Below are positions 1-8,649 of a stretch of 64,000 bases of DNA, piece after piece. The DNA comes from Ensifer sp. LC163 (GTDB lineage Bacteria > Pseudomonadota > Alphaproteobacteria > Rhizobiales > Rhizobiaceae), in contig NZ_MBSS01000034.1 in assembly GCF_001695855.1 (NCBI RefSeq), positions 248,001-312,000 on the forward strand, written 5' to 3'. Positions within the stretch are counted from its first letter, which is position 1. Each line of letters begins with the position of its first letter. The notes below the pieces were generated by a model, which did no database searches, was not told the origin of the DNA, and was given only the letters and a program-made list of their open reading frames with translations. The translations under genes were made by a program, and so were the position numbers.

Positions 1-249
1 TTCGGCAAAGGCGAAGGCCTCCAGGCATTCCGGGTCCTTGGCCATTTTCTCGCGATAGATCTCGTATTCGGCCAGGCTCGGAAAGGTGAAGAGCGCCAGC
101 GCGATGTTGTTGGCGCCCTCGTGCGGCATAAAATAGCCGTGATGGGTGCCGCCGAGCCGATTGACGAGCGGAATCCAGAGCTTGGCGTAATGTTCGAACT
201 CGGCCAGCTTGTAGGGGTCGATGACGTATTTCAGATAGCAGGTGATCAT
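1..249 (-). CDS. NIPSNAP family protein (3' end outside window)
   Basis: The reading frame runs from an ATG at 249 off the left edge, giving 83 codons without a stop. The protein starts MITCYLKYVIDPYKLAEFE and continues with a VNRLGG..HHGYFMPHEG segment. This is the usual start of small NIPSNAP (dimeric alpha-beta barrel) proteins, whose reaction is generally unknown. Its ATG overlaps the TGA of the upstream DMT transporter in an ATGA, so the two are almost certainly co-transcribed and translationally coupled. The C-terminus cannot be judged. Confidence 0.75.
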   Translation of the reverse strand, partial: MITCYLKYVIDPYKLAEFEHYAKLWIPLVNRLGGTHHGYFMPHEGANNIALALFTFPSLAEYEIYREKMAKDPECLEAFAFAE

Positions 250-1160
250 GCGGTTCTCCCTTCGCGTCTCCGCTTGATAGGCGAGGGCAGGCGAAGTTTC
301 CAGCCGAGATTCATGCCGGCCGCGGCGAGCAGAATGGCGATCGAGCCGAAGATCTGAATCGGCTGCAGCGCATGGCCGAAGGCCAGCCGGTCGACGACGA
401 TGGCGGCGATCGGATAGATGAAGGACAAAGCCCCGGTCATGTGTGTCGGCAGCCGCTGGATCGCGCCGTAGAGCAGCACATACATGATGCCCGTATGAAT
501 GACGCCGACGGCGATCAGGATCGACCATTGTTCGGCGCCGGAAGGGGCGGCGGCGGCAAAGGCCATCGGCGCCAGCATCAGCGTGCCGGTGACCACCTGG
601 ATCAGCGCGATCAGGTGTGGCGGCGTTCCCCTGAGCAACTTGGTCAACAGGGCCGCGATCGCATAGAAGAAGGCGGCGCCGATCGCAAGGGCGATGCCGA
701 TCAGATAATCCTGCGGCGCAAACCCGCCGCCGGGCTTAGCCGAGATGATCGCCAGCATGCCGGCAAAGGAGATCGAAAGCCAGAAGACCTTGGTCGTGGT
801 GATCTTTTCGCCGAGGAATAGCGCGCCGAGCCCCAAAAGCATGAACGGCTGGGTGTTGTAGACCATCGTCGCGATCGAGATCGAGGCATGCGAATAGGCG
901 GCAAACAGCAGCAACCAGTTGACGACGATGGCGATACCGCCGGCAATCGACAGGAGCACGGCCCGCCGGGTGAAATGGCGCCGGTCGAGCAGACCGAGCA
1001 TGGCCGCGATCGCGACCAGCGTCACTGCGCCGAACACGCAGCGCCAGAAGACGACGCTCGTCACCGGCTGGCCCGACATCAGCACGAACCAGCCGATCGT
1101 GCCCGATATCAGCATGGCCGCCGTCATCTCGGCACTGCCTCGTTTAATGTCTGCGCCCAT
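246..1160 (-). CDS. DMT/EamA family transporter
   Basis: This 304-residue inner-membrane protein has about ten hydrophobic segments arranged as two EamA repeats, the normal size for drug/metabolite exporters. A GAGGAG stands 8 nt before the ATG at 1160. It is transcribed away from an Lrp-type regulator 133 bp off, a common arrangement in which the regulator controls a metabolite exporter. The 3' end overlaps the NIPSNAP gene by 4 bp. The substrate is not deducible; an amino acid or amino-acid-like compound is an inference from the Lrp neighbour. Confidence 0.85.
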   Translation of the reverse strand: MGADIKRGSAEMTAAMLISGTIGWFVLMSGQPVTSVVFWRCVFGAVTLVAIAAMLGLLDRRHFTRRAVLLSIAGGIAIVVNWLLLFAAYSHASISIATMVYNTQPFMLLGLGALFLGEKITTTKVFWLSISFAGMLAIISAKPGGGFAPQDYLIGIALAIGAAFFYAIAALLTKLLRGTPPHLIALIQVVTGTLMLAPMAFAAAAPSGAEQWSILIAVGVIHTGIMYVLLYGAIQRLPTHMTGALSFIYPIAAIVVDRLAFGHALQPIQIFGSIAILLAAAGMNLGWKLRLPSPIKRRREGRTA

Positions 1161-1293
1161 GGCGATCGCTCCTCGGTTGATGGCCCAAGATTAATCGGCG
1201 TCCGCGGCGGTTTATACGGAAGATCGCAGGCATTTTTGCTATTATTCCTAATCGTAGAAGATAGTTTCGATGTTTTGGCTTATGAGGCTGCCG

Positions 1294-1731
1294 ATGCTCG
1301 ATGAACTCGATCGCCGCATTCTGGATATTTTGGCGGCAAATGCGCGTGTCTCGCTGAAGGAACTGGCGCAGGAGGCGGGCCTCTCGTCGCCAAGCGCTGC
1401 CGACCGCCTGCGCAAGCTTGAAGAGCGCGGCGTCCTCGACGGTTTCACCATCGCCATCAATCCGGTGAAGCTCGGTTATCCCCTGCAGGCGATCATCCGC
1501 GTGCGGCCGATGCCGGGCATGCTGCATATCGTCGAGAAATTGATTCAGGAGACGCCGGAGATCGTCGAATGCGACAAGGTTACCGGTGACGATTGCTTCA
1601 TCGCCAAGCTGTTCGTGCGTGACATGGGGCAGCTGGACACGTTGCTCGATCGCATCGCCGAGAAGGCGCAGACCAATACGTCGATCGTCAAGTCGACGCC
1701 GGTCAAGCGGCGCTTGCCACCGCTTATCTGA
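1294..1731 (+). CDS. Lrp/AsnC family transcriptional regulator
   Basis: The 145-residue protein has an N-terminal winged helix-turn-helix (LDELDRRILDILAANARVS, then SSPSAADRLRKLEERGV) and a C-terminal RAM/AsnC ligand-binding domain with the GDDCFIAKLFVRDM segment. I chose the ATG at 1294 because GAGG lies 6 nt upstream and Lrp proteins normally begin within a few residues of LDELDR; in-frame ATGs at 1270 and 1282 are alternatives. It is divergent from the DMT transporter at 246-1160, which is the likely target. The amino-acid effector is unknown. Confidence 0.88.
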   Translation: MLDELDRRILDILAANARVSLKELAQEAGLSSPSAADRLRKLEERGVLDGFTIAINPVKLGYPLQAIIRVRPMPGMLHIVEKLIQETPEIVECDKVTGDDCFIAKLFVRDMGQLDTLLDRIAEKAQTNTSIVKSTPVKRRLPPLI

Positions 1732-1736
1732 TCGTA

Positions 1737-1790
1737 AGAGCAATTCCAGGAAAAGTGCGCAGCGGTTTTCCGTCCGGGATTGCGTAATTC
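1737..1790. repeat. rhizobial intergenic repeat, AAGTGNGMAGCGG family
   Basis: The segment reads AGCAATTCCAGGAAAAGTGC, then an AGCGGTTTTCCGTCCGG block and a TTGCGTAATTCC end. The same layout is seen at 59908-59956 and, more diverged, at 6271-6325. The left and right ends (GGAAAA / TTTTCC and AATTCC / GGGATT) are loosely complementary. It sits between the convergent Lrp and dut genes. Confidence 0.6.
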
Positions 1791-1794
1791 CAGA

Positions 1795-2268
1795 TCAGAC
1801 GCCGGTCGAGCCGAAGCCGCCGGCGCCGCGTATGGTCTCGCTGGCGCTGTCGGCCTCGCGAACGCTCACCTGCGTCACCGGCGCGATCACCATCTGCGCA
1901 ATGCGCATGCCGCGCTCGATGACGAAGTCCTCGTCGCCGAGATTGATCAGCAGAACCTTTACTTCGCCGCGATAATCGCTGTCGATCGTGCCCGGGGTGT
2001 TGAGGCAGGTGATGCCATGTTTGAAGGCTAGGCCGGAGCGCGGGCGGATCTGTGCCTCGTAACCGGCCGGAATCTCGAAAATGAAGCCGGTCGGAACCAG
2101 TGCCCGTTTTCCCGGCGCAAGGGTCATCGGCTCGCCGGCTGCCACGGCTGCGCGCAGGTCCATGCCGGCGGCGCCCTCTGTCTCATAGGCCGGCAGGTCC
2201 AATGCCTCGGCATGTGGCAGCCGAATGAGGGTCAAGGCGGGTTTTGTCTGGGGCGTGTGCATGGTCAT
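1795..2268 (-). CDS. dut: dUTP diphosphatase
   Basis: The 157-residue protein hydrolyses dUTP to dUMP, keeping uracil out of DNA and feeding thymidylate synthesis. The conserved dUTPase motifs are present in order: AGMDLRA near residue 35, [13 protein letters not shown] near 75, [13 protein letters not shown] near 93, and the C-terminal Gly-rich [10 protein letters not shown] arm that closes over the substrate. The length fits a homotrimeric dUTPase. ATGs at 2268 and 2262 are both possible and neither has a strong ribosome-binding site. The frame stays open far upstream, but that part is antisense to prfC and is not dUTPase-like. Confidence 0.95.
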   Translation of the reverse strand: MTMHTPQTKPALTLIRLPHAEALDLPAYETEGAAGMDLRAAVAAGEPMTLAPGKRALVPTGFIFEIPAGYEAQIRPRSGLAFKHGITCLNTPGTIDSDYRGEVKVLLINLGDEDFVIERGMRIAQMVIAPVTQVSVREADSASETIRGAGGFGSTGV

Positions 2269-2358
2269 CCATTCATAAGCCGGGCGCTGCTTGTACCGGT
2301 CAATTGCATAATGAGGGCCGAGCCTGTAAAGACGCCGCAACTCACAGGATTCTACGAT

Positions 2359-3942
2359 ATGGCCGAAAGTCTCGCCGAGGCGGTCTCCCGCCGCCGCACA
2401 TTTGCGATCATCGCCCACCCGGACGCGGGTAAGACCACGCTCACCGAAAAGCTGCTGCTGTTCGGCGGCGCCATCCAGCTCGCCGGCGAAGTCAAGGCCA
2501 AGAAGGATCGCATCCAGACCCGTTCGGACTGGATGAAGATCGAGCGCGAGCGCGGCATCTCGGTCGTCACCTCGGTGATGACCTTCGAGTATGGCGGCAA
2601 CGTCTTCAACATTCTTGATACGCCCGGTCACGAAGACTTCGCCGACGATACCTACCGCACGCTGACGGCGGTCGATGCCGCAGTCATGGTCATCGACGCC
2701 GCCAAGGGCATCGAGCCGCGGACGCTGAAGCTGTTCGAAGTCTGCCGCATGCGCGACATTCCGATCATCACCTTCGTCAACAAGATGGACCGCGAGAGCC
2801 GCGATCCCTTCGAGATCCTCGACGAGGTCGAGGAAAAGCTGGCGCTCGATTGCGCGCCGGTGACCTGGCCGATCGGCCGTTCGAAGACCTTCTGCGGTTC
2901 CTATCATCTCGCCGACAACACCGTGCGCGGCGCCGACACGCAGGAGGTGCTGACCAAGGTCAGCGACCCGGAAATGGCGGCCCACCGCCTGCCGGAGAAC
3001 GAGCGCGACGCCTTCATCGAGGAAACGTCACTGGCGATCGAGGCCTGCAAACCGTTCGACAAGAAAGCCTTTCTCGAAGGTCACCTGACCCCGGTCTTCT
3101 TCGGCTCGGCCCTGCGCAACTTCGGTGTGCGCGACCTGATCAATGCGCTCGGCGAGATCGCCCCGCCGCCGCGCGACCAGGTTGCCGACAGCAGAACCGT
3201 GCATGCGACCGACGACAAGATGACCGCCTTCGTCTTCAAGATCCAGGCGAACATGGACCCGAACCACCGCGACCGTATCGCCTTTGCGCGCGTCTGCTCC
3301 GGCAAGCTGGAGCGGGGCATGAAGGCGCGGCTTTCGCGTACCGGCAAGCAGCTGGGTCTGAGCGCTCCGCAGTTCTTCTTCGCCTCGCAGCGCCAGCTGG
3401 CCGATACGGCCTATGCCGGCGACGTCGTCGGCATCCCGAACCACGGCACATTGCGCATTGGCGACACGCTGACCGAAGGTGAAAATCTCGTCTTCCAGGG
3501 TGTGCCGAACTTCTCGCCGGAAATCCTGCGCCGCGTGCGTCTGGAAGATGCGATGAAGGCCAAGAAGCTGAAGGAAGCCCTGCAGCAGATGGCGGAAGAG
3601 GGCGTCGTGCAGCTGTTCTCGCCGGAAGACGGCTCGCCGGCGATCGTCGGCGTGGTCGGCGCGCTGCAGCTCGACGTTCTGAAGGAGCGCCTGCAGGCGG
3701 AATACGGCCTGCCGGTGTCCTTCGAAATGTCGCGCTTCTCCGTCTGCCGCTGGATTTCGGCCGACCAGCCTGCTGACCTCGACAAGTTCGTCACCGCCCG
3801 TCGCGGCGATATCGCCCGCGATCTCGACGGCGACCCGGTGTTCCTGGCGCAGGACAGCTTCTCGCTACGCTACGAAGCAGAGCGCTATCCGGCGATCAAG
3901 ATGGTGGCGATCAAGGAGTACCACGTCGCCAAGGCGGCGTGA
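2359..3942 (+). CDS. prfC: peptide chain release factor 3
   Basis: The 527-residue translational GTPase recycles RF1/RF2 from the ribosome after termination and is close in size to E. coli RF3. It shows G1 AHPDAGKTT at the N-terminus, G3 DTPGHEDF, G4 NKMDRE and the RF3-type [17 protein letters not shown] switch region. The ATG at 2359 has AGGA about 9 nt upstream and gives the standard [20 protein letters not shown] start. The frame is open further 5', but that part overlaps dut and is not conserved-looking. It is divergent from dut. Confidence 0.96.
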   Translation: MAESLAEAVSRRRTFAIIAHPDAGKTTLTEKLLLFGGAIQLAGEVKAKKDRIQTRSDWMKIERERGISVVTSVMTFEYGGNVFNILDTPGHEDFADDTYRTLTAVDAAVMVIDAAKGIEPRTLKLFEVCRMRDIPIITFVNKMDRESRDPFEILDEVEEKLALDCAPVTWPIGRSKTFCGSYHLADNTVRGADTQEVLTKVSDPEMAAHRLPENERDAFIEETSLAIEACKPFDKKAFLEGHLTPVFFGSALRNFGVRDLINALGEIAPPPRDQVADSRTVHATDDKMTAFVFKIQANMDPNHRDRIAFARVCSGKLERGMKARLSRTGKQLGLSAPQFFFASQRQLADTAYAGDVVGIPNHGTLRIGDTLTEGENLVFQGVPNFSPEILRRVRLEDAMKAKKLKEALQQMAEEGVVQLFSPEDGSPAIVGVVGALQLDVLKERLQAEYGLPVSFEMSRFSVCRWISADQPADLDKFVTARRGDIARDLDGDPVFLAQDSFSLRYEAERYPAIKMVAIKEYHVAKAA

Positions 3943-3966
3943 GAAGGCGGCGTGAGCCATGACAAT

Positions 3967-3991
3967 GTCAGCCGGCGGCGCGCCGGCTGAC
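3967..3991. terminator. hairpin between convergent genes
   Basis: A perfect 11-bp inverted repeat (GTCAGCCGGCG / CGCCGGCTGAC) with a 3-nt loop lies between the end of prfC and the end of the convergent small membrane-protein gene. There is no strong T-run, so it may be a weak bidirectional terminator or an RNA-stabilising hairpin. Confidence 0.5.
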
Positions 3992-4001
3992 TGTTGGCCG
4001 A

Positions 4002-4370
4002 TCAGAAGGCCGACATGCGCAGCGCCAGCACCAGCTGCGTCACCCTGAGGGTTACGAAGGCGTAGATCGCCAGCAGCAGAATCTGCAGCGCCAGATGCCG
4101 ACGCACCTTCGATAGCCTGTGCAGACCGTCAGCCAGATTGAGTAGAAACAGGGCGATGCCGATGGCGGAGACGATGTAACCCGCCACGGCAGTGTTCGGC
4201 AGGCCCTTGATCTCGAGGCTGCGGCCGTTCTCGATCGCATGCATGCCGGCGGCGATCACCAAGGTTGCGACCACCAGATTGCGCACGTGGCGAAAGATCT
4301 CTTCGAGCCCGCCATTGTCGAACAGCATTCGCCGCGCCAGGCCGAGTTTTGATCGTGTGCCGTCTGTCAT
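4002..4370 (-). CDS. small hypothetical membrane protein
   Basis: This 122-residue protein of unknown function has a charged N-terminus (about 30 residues) followed by three hydrophobic stretches at roughly residues 33-50, 63-82 and 92-115. The ATG at 4370 has GAGG 5 nt upstream; a GTG one codon earlier is the alternative. It stands alone, convergent with prfC. The topology suggests an integral inner-membrane protein; no family motif was recognised. Confidence 0.7.
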   Translation of the reverse strand: MTDGTRSKLGLARRMLFDNGGLEEIFRHVRNLVVATLVIAAGMHAIENGRSLEIKGLPNTAVAGYIVSAIGIALFLLNLADGLHRLSKVRRHLALQILLLAIYAFVTLRVTQLVLALRMSAF

Positions 4371-4397
4371 CACTACCTCTTGTGCACCGCATAATCC

Positions 4398-4490
4398 TTA
4401 AATCGGGATCGATTTAGAGGCGGAACTATGCGGCAAATTTAAAGGGCCACAGCGTCGCGCGCCATGTCTGCCGCGCGACGCTGTGGCCTG
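4398..4490. repeat. mosaic palindromic repeat (diverged copy)
   Basis: An AAATCGGGATCGATTT palindrome is followed by a TATGCGGCA junction and a perfect 17-bp inverted repeat, 4445-4461 against 4472-4488, with a 10-nt loop (arms begin GGCCACAGCGTCG). The order small palindrome, TATGC(A/G)GCA, large palindrome is the same as in the copies at 47318 and 51516. It lies in the promoter region of the small membrane-protein gene. Confidence 0.65.
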
Positions 4491-4527
4491 CCGAGAGGCT
4501 GGGATAGTATGTCCGCTTGGCCCAGGG

Positions 4528-5256
4528 TCAAAGACTTTCGGTGCGAGCTGCATGTTCATGTGCCACAAAGACAAAGCGCGGCGCCGATCGGCTGATGAGC
4601 GCTGATGCCGGGCGAACATGCCAGGTGGCGCCGATGGCTTCCTCCAGTGCAGCAACGAGCTCGGCCACATCGGCCGAGGCGGTTTCATGCAGCGCCCCCG
4701 AGACGATGAGCGCCGAGGTGGTCTGCGGGCGGATCGCCGAATGGCCGCTTTGCCGGTTCGTCCAGCGGCGCGCATGGGCGCGTCCCTCCGCGTCGCGAAA
4801 GATCACTTCATCCGGCTCGGGGTGTTCCGTTTCGCCGGAGAAGGTCGCGTAGACCTCGTGTCCGCCCGCACGGGTCACTTCGAGATCGCCGGAGATGCGC
4901 GAAAGGTCGAAGACGGCAATGGGGATGGCAAAGGCGAGCGACACCGCATTGCAAAGGTCGATCAGCGGATGGATCGACGGCAGGTCGCCTTCTTTCCTGA
5001 ACCGGCGCAGCAAGGCTTCCGATGCGCAGCGGTACTGCGTCGGTTTCAATCCCATCCTGGCGAAGGTTCGGCGCCATGCCTGAATTTCCGCAAGCTCGCC
5101 TTCCGGGCTTGCTGCGAGAACATCCCTGGCAATGGCCTGAAACCGGTCAACCGTGTCGGCGACCGAAACGTCACCGCGGATGCCCTCGACATGGAGCGCG
5201 CCGGCCGCAAGCTCGGGAAAATCGCGCCAGATGCTGTCTGAATGCTGGAAGTGCAT
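4528..5256 (-). CDS. B3/B4 tRNA-editing-domain protein
   Basis: The 242-residue soluble protein resembles the stand-alone B3/B4 domain of the phenylalanyl-tRNA synthetase beta subunit. It has an RRTFARMGLKPTQYRCASEAL core, an IHPLIDLCNAVSLAFAIPIAVFDL segment (shown in two parts in homologues) and a late GATWHVRPASALIS stretch. In the synthetase this domain hydrolyses mischarged tRNA; the role of free-standing versions is not established. GAGG lies 6 nt before the ATG at 5256. It follows a DMT exporter by 34 bp and is probably co-transcribed with it. Confidence 0.8.
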   Translation of the reverse strand: MHFQHSDSIWRDFPELAAGALHVEGIRGDVSVADTVDRFQAIARDVLAASPEGELAEIQAWRRTFARMGLKPTQYRCASEALLRRFRKEGDLPSIHPLIDLCNAVSLAFAIPIAVFDLSRISGDLEVTRAGGHEVYATFSGETEHPEPDEVIFRDAEGRAHARRWTNRQSGHSAIRPQTTSALIVSGALHETASADVAELVAALEEAIGATWHVRPASALISRSAPRFVFVAHEHAARTESL

Positions 5257-5290
5257 GGGATGCCTCGAAATGGAGGGGATGACGACGTCG

Positions 5291-6193
5291 TCAGATCTGG
5301 GTTTGACCGGCAGTCTTTGACCAGAAATGCGGCATGGCAAGACTGAGGACGGCGACAAGTATGCAGCCGATACCGGCGAGCTGGTTGATGCTGATGGGTT
5401 CGCCGAGCAGGACGAAGGCCAGCAGCACGGCGGAGACGGGCGCAAGCGCGGTGAAGACCGAGGCTTCCGTTCCGCTCACCCTGGCCGAGCCCGCGTACCA
5501 GAGTATGAAGCCGGCGACGGTCGGGACCAGGGCATAATAAAGCACGGCCGCCAGCGACTGCATCGTGACGTCTTGCATCGAGGGGGCCTCGACGAGAGCG
5601 GGCACGATGGCCACGGCAACGCCCATGCCGGCCATGATGGTGGAGAGCGCCAGAGGAGCGATCGGCGTTCGGATGCGCTTGTTGATCAGGATGAACAGCC
5701 CTTCGCAGATCACCGCACCGAAGACGAGTGCGATGCCGAGCGACGAATGGGGCGCACCGTCGTCGGGCCGCAGCACGATGGTCAAAACGCCTGTTGCGGC
5801 CAGCCCGATCGCAATCAGGGTCGAGCGGTCGGGCCGTTCACCGAGCAGCAGGATGGCGATACCGGCGGAGACGACGGGGAGAGTGCCGATGACGACGCCG
5901 GCATCCGTTGCCGAACTGAAGCGCAGACCGGCAATCAGAAGCGTCGTGTAACCGACGCTGCCGGCGCCTGCCTGCAGCGTGAGGATCAGCCAGTCGCGCC
6001 GTTCAAGCCGTGGCCAAGGCGTTCGCGTCAGTCGCATCAAGGCGAAGAACAGCGGAAAGGCGATCGCGAAGCGCAAGGCGGTTGCGGCAAAGGGCGGCAG
6101 GCCCGAGGCGATCAATTTGCTGGCGATCACCGTGCTGCCGACCATGATCATCGCCAGTGAGAGATAGAGGTATCCCTGAATTTTTTCCGTCAT
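5291..6193 (-). CDS. DMT/EamA family transporter
   Basis: The 300-residue inner-membrane protein has about ten transmembrane segments and two EamA domains (for example LLLGERPDRSTLIAIGLAATG in the first repeat and LLGEPISINQLAGIG in the second). The start at 6193 is supported by AGGAG 7 nt upstream. It is followed by the B3/B4 protein gene in an apparent two-gene operon, which hints at export of an amino acid or analogue; that is inference only. Confidence 0.85.
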   Translation of the reverse strand: MTEKIQGYLYLSLAMIMVGSTVIASKLIASGLPPFAATALRFAIAFPLFFALMRLTRTPWPRLERRDWLILTLQAGAGSVGYTTLLIAGLRFSSATDAGVVIGTLPVVSAGIAILLLGERPDRSTLIAIGLAATGVLTIVLRPDDGAPHSSLGIALVFGAVICEGLFILINKRIRTPIAPLALSTIMAGMGVAVAIVPALVEAPSMQDVTMQSLAAVLYYALVPTVAGFILWYAGSARVSGTEASVFTALAPVSAVLLAFVLLGEPISINQLAGIGCILVAVLSLAMPHFWSKTAGQTQI

Positions 6194-6270
6194 GCGGTCA
6201 CTCCTGCGTTGGCGCGCAACAGACCTCATTCCGGCCTTTCGGTCTTGAACGGAATTGCAGTCGTCAATGC

Positions 6271-6325
6271 AGGTTGCGCAAAAGTGTGAAGCGGATTTTC
6301 GATAAAGAAATGTGTAAGAACAATA
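6271..6325. repeat. diverged copy of the AAGTGNGMAGCGG repeat
   Basis: AAAAGTGTGAAGCGGATTTTC followed by AAATGTGTAAGAACAATAG is a degenerate version of the element at 59908-59956. It lies between the DMT operon (minus) and the end of the AraC gene. Confidence 0.45.
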
Positions 6326-6373
6326 GCTTAAAAGGCAAAAGACGATCTTGAATGATCGCGACGCGCTTTCAGG

Positions 6374-7186
6374 TCAGTGGAATGCTTCGGCGTAGGCGCC
6401 CGGCGAAATGCCATACTTGCGCACGAAGATCCGGGTCATGTGACTCTGGTCGGCAAACCCACCTTCCGCCGCCGCTTCGGCGAGCGGGACGCCACGCGCA
6501 ATCAGCCGTCGCGCAAGGTCGATGCGGCGTTGCACGAGGTAGGCATGCGGCGTCAGCCCGAAGCTTTTCGAAAAACCGCGCACCACCTGAAACCGGCTGA
6601 GGCCCGCCGCCCGAGCAAGGTCGGACAGGGTGACAGCTGCGGTCGGATCGTCGTCGATCAGACTTTGCGCTCTGTGCATCGCTGACGGCACATGTCCGCC
6701 ATGCGTTTGCCCGTCATGCGCGCGCATGACATCGGCAAGCAGCGTCAGGACGCACGCCTCGCCGTGCATCCCGCTCCGATCGCCATCGGGTGCGGTGATC
6801 GTGCCGAAGAGAGCCTGAAAGTGCTTCGACATTCGCACATCATGGAAGACGGGCGCAGTGAATTCCGCAATCCGCGTCCTGCCCTGGCTGATGTCCTCCA
6901 TGGCGTCGCCGATCACGGAAGGCTCGAAATAGAGCATCCGCCAGGACCGTCCGGCATCGCCGATCGGCGTGCCGTCATGGACCTCGCCGGGGTTGACCGT
7001 GATCATGTCGCCGGCGCCGGCTTCCACCATGCCGCGACCGCTCAGCGATTTCTGGGCGCCCTGATGGATGAGGCCGATGCCGAATTGCTCGTGCGTGTGG
7101 CGTGCGAACACGTGCCCCGACGCGGCCTCAACCGCTTCGACGCCGCCAAGGCGGCAGGGGAATATCGTGAACCGGCCCTTTGCCAT
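6374..7186 (-). CDS. AraC family transcriptional regulator
   Basis: The 270-residue protein has an N-terminal cupin-type effector domain (HTHEQFGIGLIHQGAQ, then DMITVNPGEVHDGTP) and a C-terminal double helix-turn-helix (LSDLARAAGLSRFQVVRGFSKSFG, and FADQSHMTRIFVRKYGISPG, in halves). The C-terminal signature is typical of the AraC subfamily that senses small metabolites. I placed the start at 7186 (MAKGRFTIFP); the frame is open upstream but lacks cupin-like sequence. The DMT/B3-B4 operon downstream on the same strand is a possible target. Confidence 0.88.
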   Translation of the reverse strand: MAKGRFTIFPCRLGGVEAVEAASGHVFARHTHEQFGIGLIHQGAQKSLSGRGMVEAGAGDMITVNPGEVHDGTPIGDAGRSWRMLYFEPSVIGDAMEDISQGRTRIAEFTAPVFHDVRMSKHFQALFGTITAPDGDRSGMHGEACVLTLLADVMRAHDGQTHGGHVPSAMHRAQSLIDDDPTAAVTLSDLARAAGLSRFQVVRGFSKSFGLTPHAYLVQRRIDLARRLIARGVPLAEAAAEGGFADQSHMTRIFVRKYGISPGAYAEAFH

Positions 7187-7418
7187 CGCCTCGCCTGTCC
7201 GGACACTGGTGGCCCGTCGGATGTTTCTGCTCTCTCTTACAACGGTCGCGGCTTTCCGGCCATGGGCATCGAGGACACGACCTGTCACGCAAGCATTCCT
7301 TGGGGTGCGACAAAGGGCGCTCGCATGGGCTGATGCTTTCGTCCGTCCGGCGTTGCAATCGGTGGCCGTATGCTTAAATTCCGGCGTCGATTGACGATGA
7401 CGACCGGAGATCTGCCGA

Positions 7419-8123
7419 ATGCTGGACCTGCGCGTTCACTTCCTCGAAGCCGATGGATCACTTGCACCGTGGCGTGAACAAATTCTCGCCGACGTGCAGT
7501 CGACGGCAGAGCGTGTCGGTGGCAGCGTTTCCGCAGCCGACGGGGCTACGCCCGTCGACGTCATCGTCGAGCGTCGGCCGGGTGAAACAATCCCTGAGCT
7601 TGGGTTGTCGGGGGCCTGCTACCGCCGTGGGCTCGTGACGGTCACGCTGGATCCGGACAACCTCAACTTCGACACCAGCCTCGCCAGGGGCGAGCTGCGA
7701 AGGACGCTCACGCACGAACTTCACCATTCTTTCCGCCACGCGACGTGCGGTTATGGTTTCAGGCTGGGAGAAGTCTTGGTCACCGAGGGGCTGGCCGACG
7801 CATTCGATGCGGAGATCAATGGTGGCGATGGCAATCCGTGGAACCATGCCATCGCTGCCGAAGATTGGTTGGGGGTTATCGAGCAAGCCGAGCTGGAACT
7901 TTGGGCTGATGCTTATAACCACAGCGCCTGGTTCTTCGGTCGGAACAGCCCTGGCAACCAGCTTCCGCGCTGGGCCGGCTATTCCATAGGCTATCATCTG
8001 GTCAAAACCTATTTCGCGGTGAACCCCGACGCCCGTCCGTCGCAGATGACGGGAACCCCGGCGCCCGAGGTGATCGGCCAGGCCTGGGCACGTCTGAAAG
8101 CCAGGATAACGGCCGCAGCCTAA
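7419..8123 (+). CDS. putative Zn-dependent protease (DUF2268-like)
   Basis: The 234-residue protein carries an HExxH zinc signature (LTHELHHSFRH) near residue 100 and an EGLADAFDAE segment about 20 residues later, where a third zinc ligand would be expected. This layout is that of DUF2268-type predicted metalloproteases. No signal peptide or membrane segment is visible, so a cytoplasmic location is likely. GGAG stands 9 nt before the ATG. It is a single gene in the plus orientation; substrate unknown. Confidence 0.7.
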   Translation: MLDLRVHFLEADGSLAPWREQILADVQSTAERVGGSVSAADGATPVDVIVERRPGETIPELGLSGACYRRGLVTVTLDPDNLNFDTSLARGELRRTLTHELHHSFRHATCGYGFRLGEVLVTEGLADAFDAEINGGDGNPWNHAIAAEDWLGVIEQAELELWADAYNHSAWFFGRNSPGNQLPRWAGYSIGYHLVKTYFAVNPDARPSQMTGTPAPEVIGQAWARLKARITAAA

Positions 8124-8129
8124 CGGGAT

Positions 8130-8534
8130 TTAATCCCTGTCGTGACCGGGCAGCGCGCCGACGTCGCTGATCCAAGGCAGGGCGGAAGAGCGCCAGATCT
8201 GTGATTTCGGCGCAAGCTCGCGGCGCTGGTTAATCGTGCCAAGGCGGATGCCGACCTCCTCGGCATCCTCGTCCGTGCCGGTGGTGTAAACAGGCGAACC
8301 GCAATTCGGGCAGAAGAACTGCAGGCGCTTGCGGCCGTTCTCCGCTGTCTTGATGTAAAGTTTTGGCTCGCCGCCGGTCAGCCGCAAATTCTTGCGCGCA
8401 GTGGCCGCCGTCACCCGGTAGGCCGATCCCGTCAGTCGTTGGCAATCGGTGCAGTGGCAGACGGAAACATCGTCCGGATCGATGTCCGCCTCATAGGTCA
8501 CGAAGCCGCAATGGCATTGTCCGTCGATCCGCAT
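8130..8534 (-). CDS. GFA family protein (CENP-V/glutathione-dependent formaldehyde-activating fold)
   Basis: The 134-residue zinc protein has the cysteine pattern of the GFA fold: QCHCGFVTYEA near the N-terminus, CHCTDCQRLTGS near residue 32, and FFCPNCGSPVY near 85. The family includes a proposed S-hydroxymethylglutathione synthase, but most members have no assigned reaction. GGGAGG is 7 nt before the ATG. It is convergent with the protease gene (7 bp apart) and lies downstream of iolB on the same strand. Confidence 0.85.
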   Translation of the reverse strand: MRIDGQCHCGFVTYEADIDPDDVSVCHCTDCQRLTGSAYRVTAATARKNLRLTGGEPKLYIKTAENGRKRLQFFCPNCGSPVYTTGTDEDAEEVGIRLGTINQRRELAPKSQIWRSSALPWISDVGALPGHDRD

Positions 8535-8649
8535 GGCACAGCCTCCCTGAGAGGCCGTAAAATAGGGCGGTCGGACGCATCCGTCCATCGATGATTCAAC
8601 CGATTGGCGCACACCCAAGGTCCTGGCGGCCGGGTGCGCGGTATCGCTT

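Noticed and set aside
2269-2985. N-terminal extension of dut over 700 bp
   Set aside because: The extension is antisense to prfC, has no dUTPase-like sequence, and trimeric dUTPases are about 150 residues.
5327-6160. A 277-codon frame antisense to the second DMT transporter
   Set aside because: Composition is Asp/Gly/Arg-rich without hydrophobic core pattern; the minus strand has a full ten-helix transporter.
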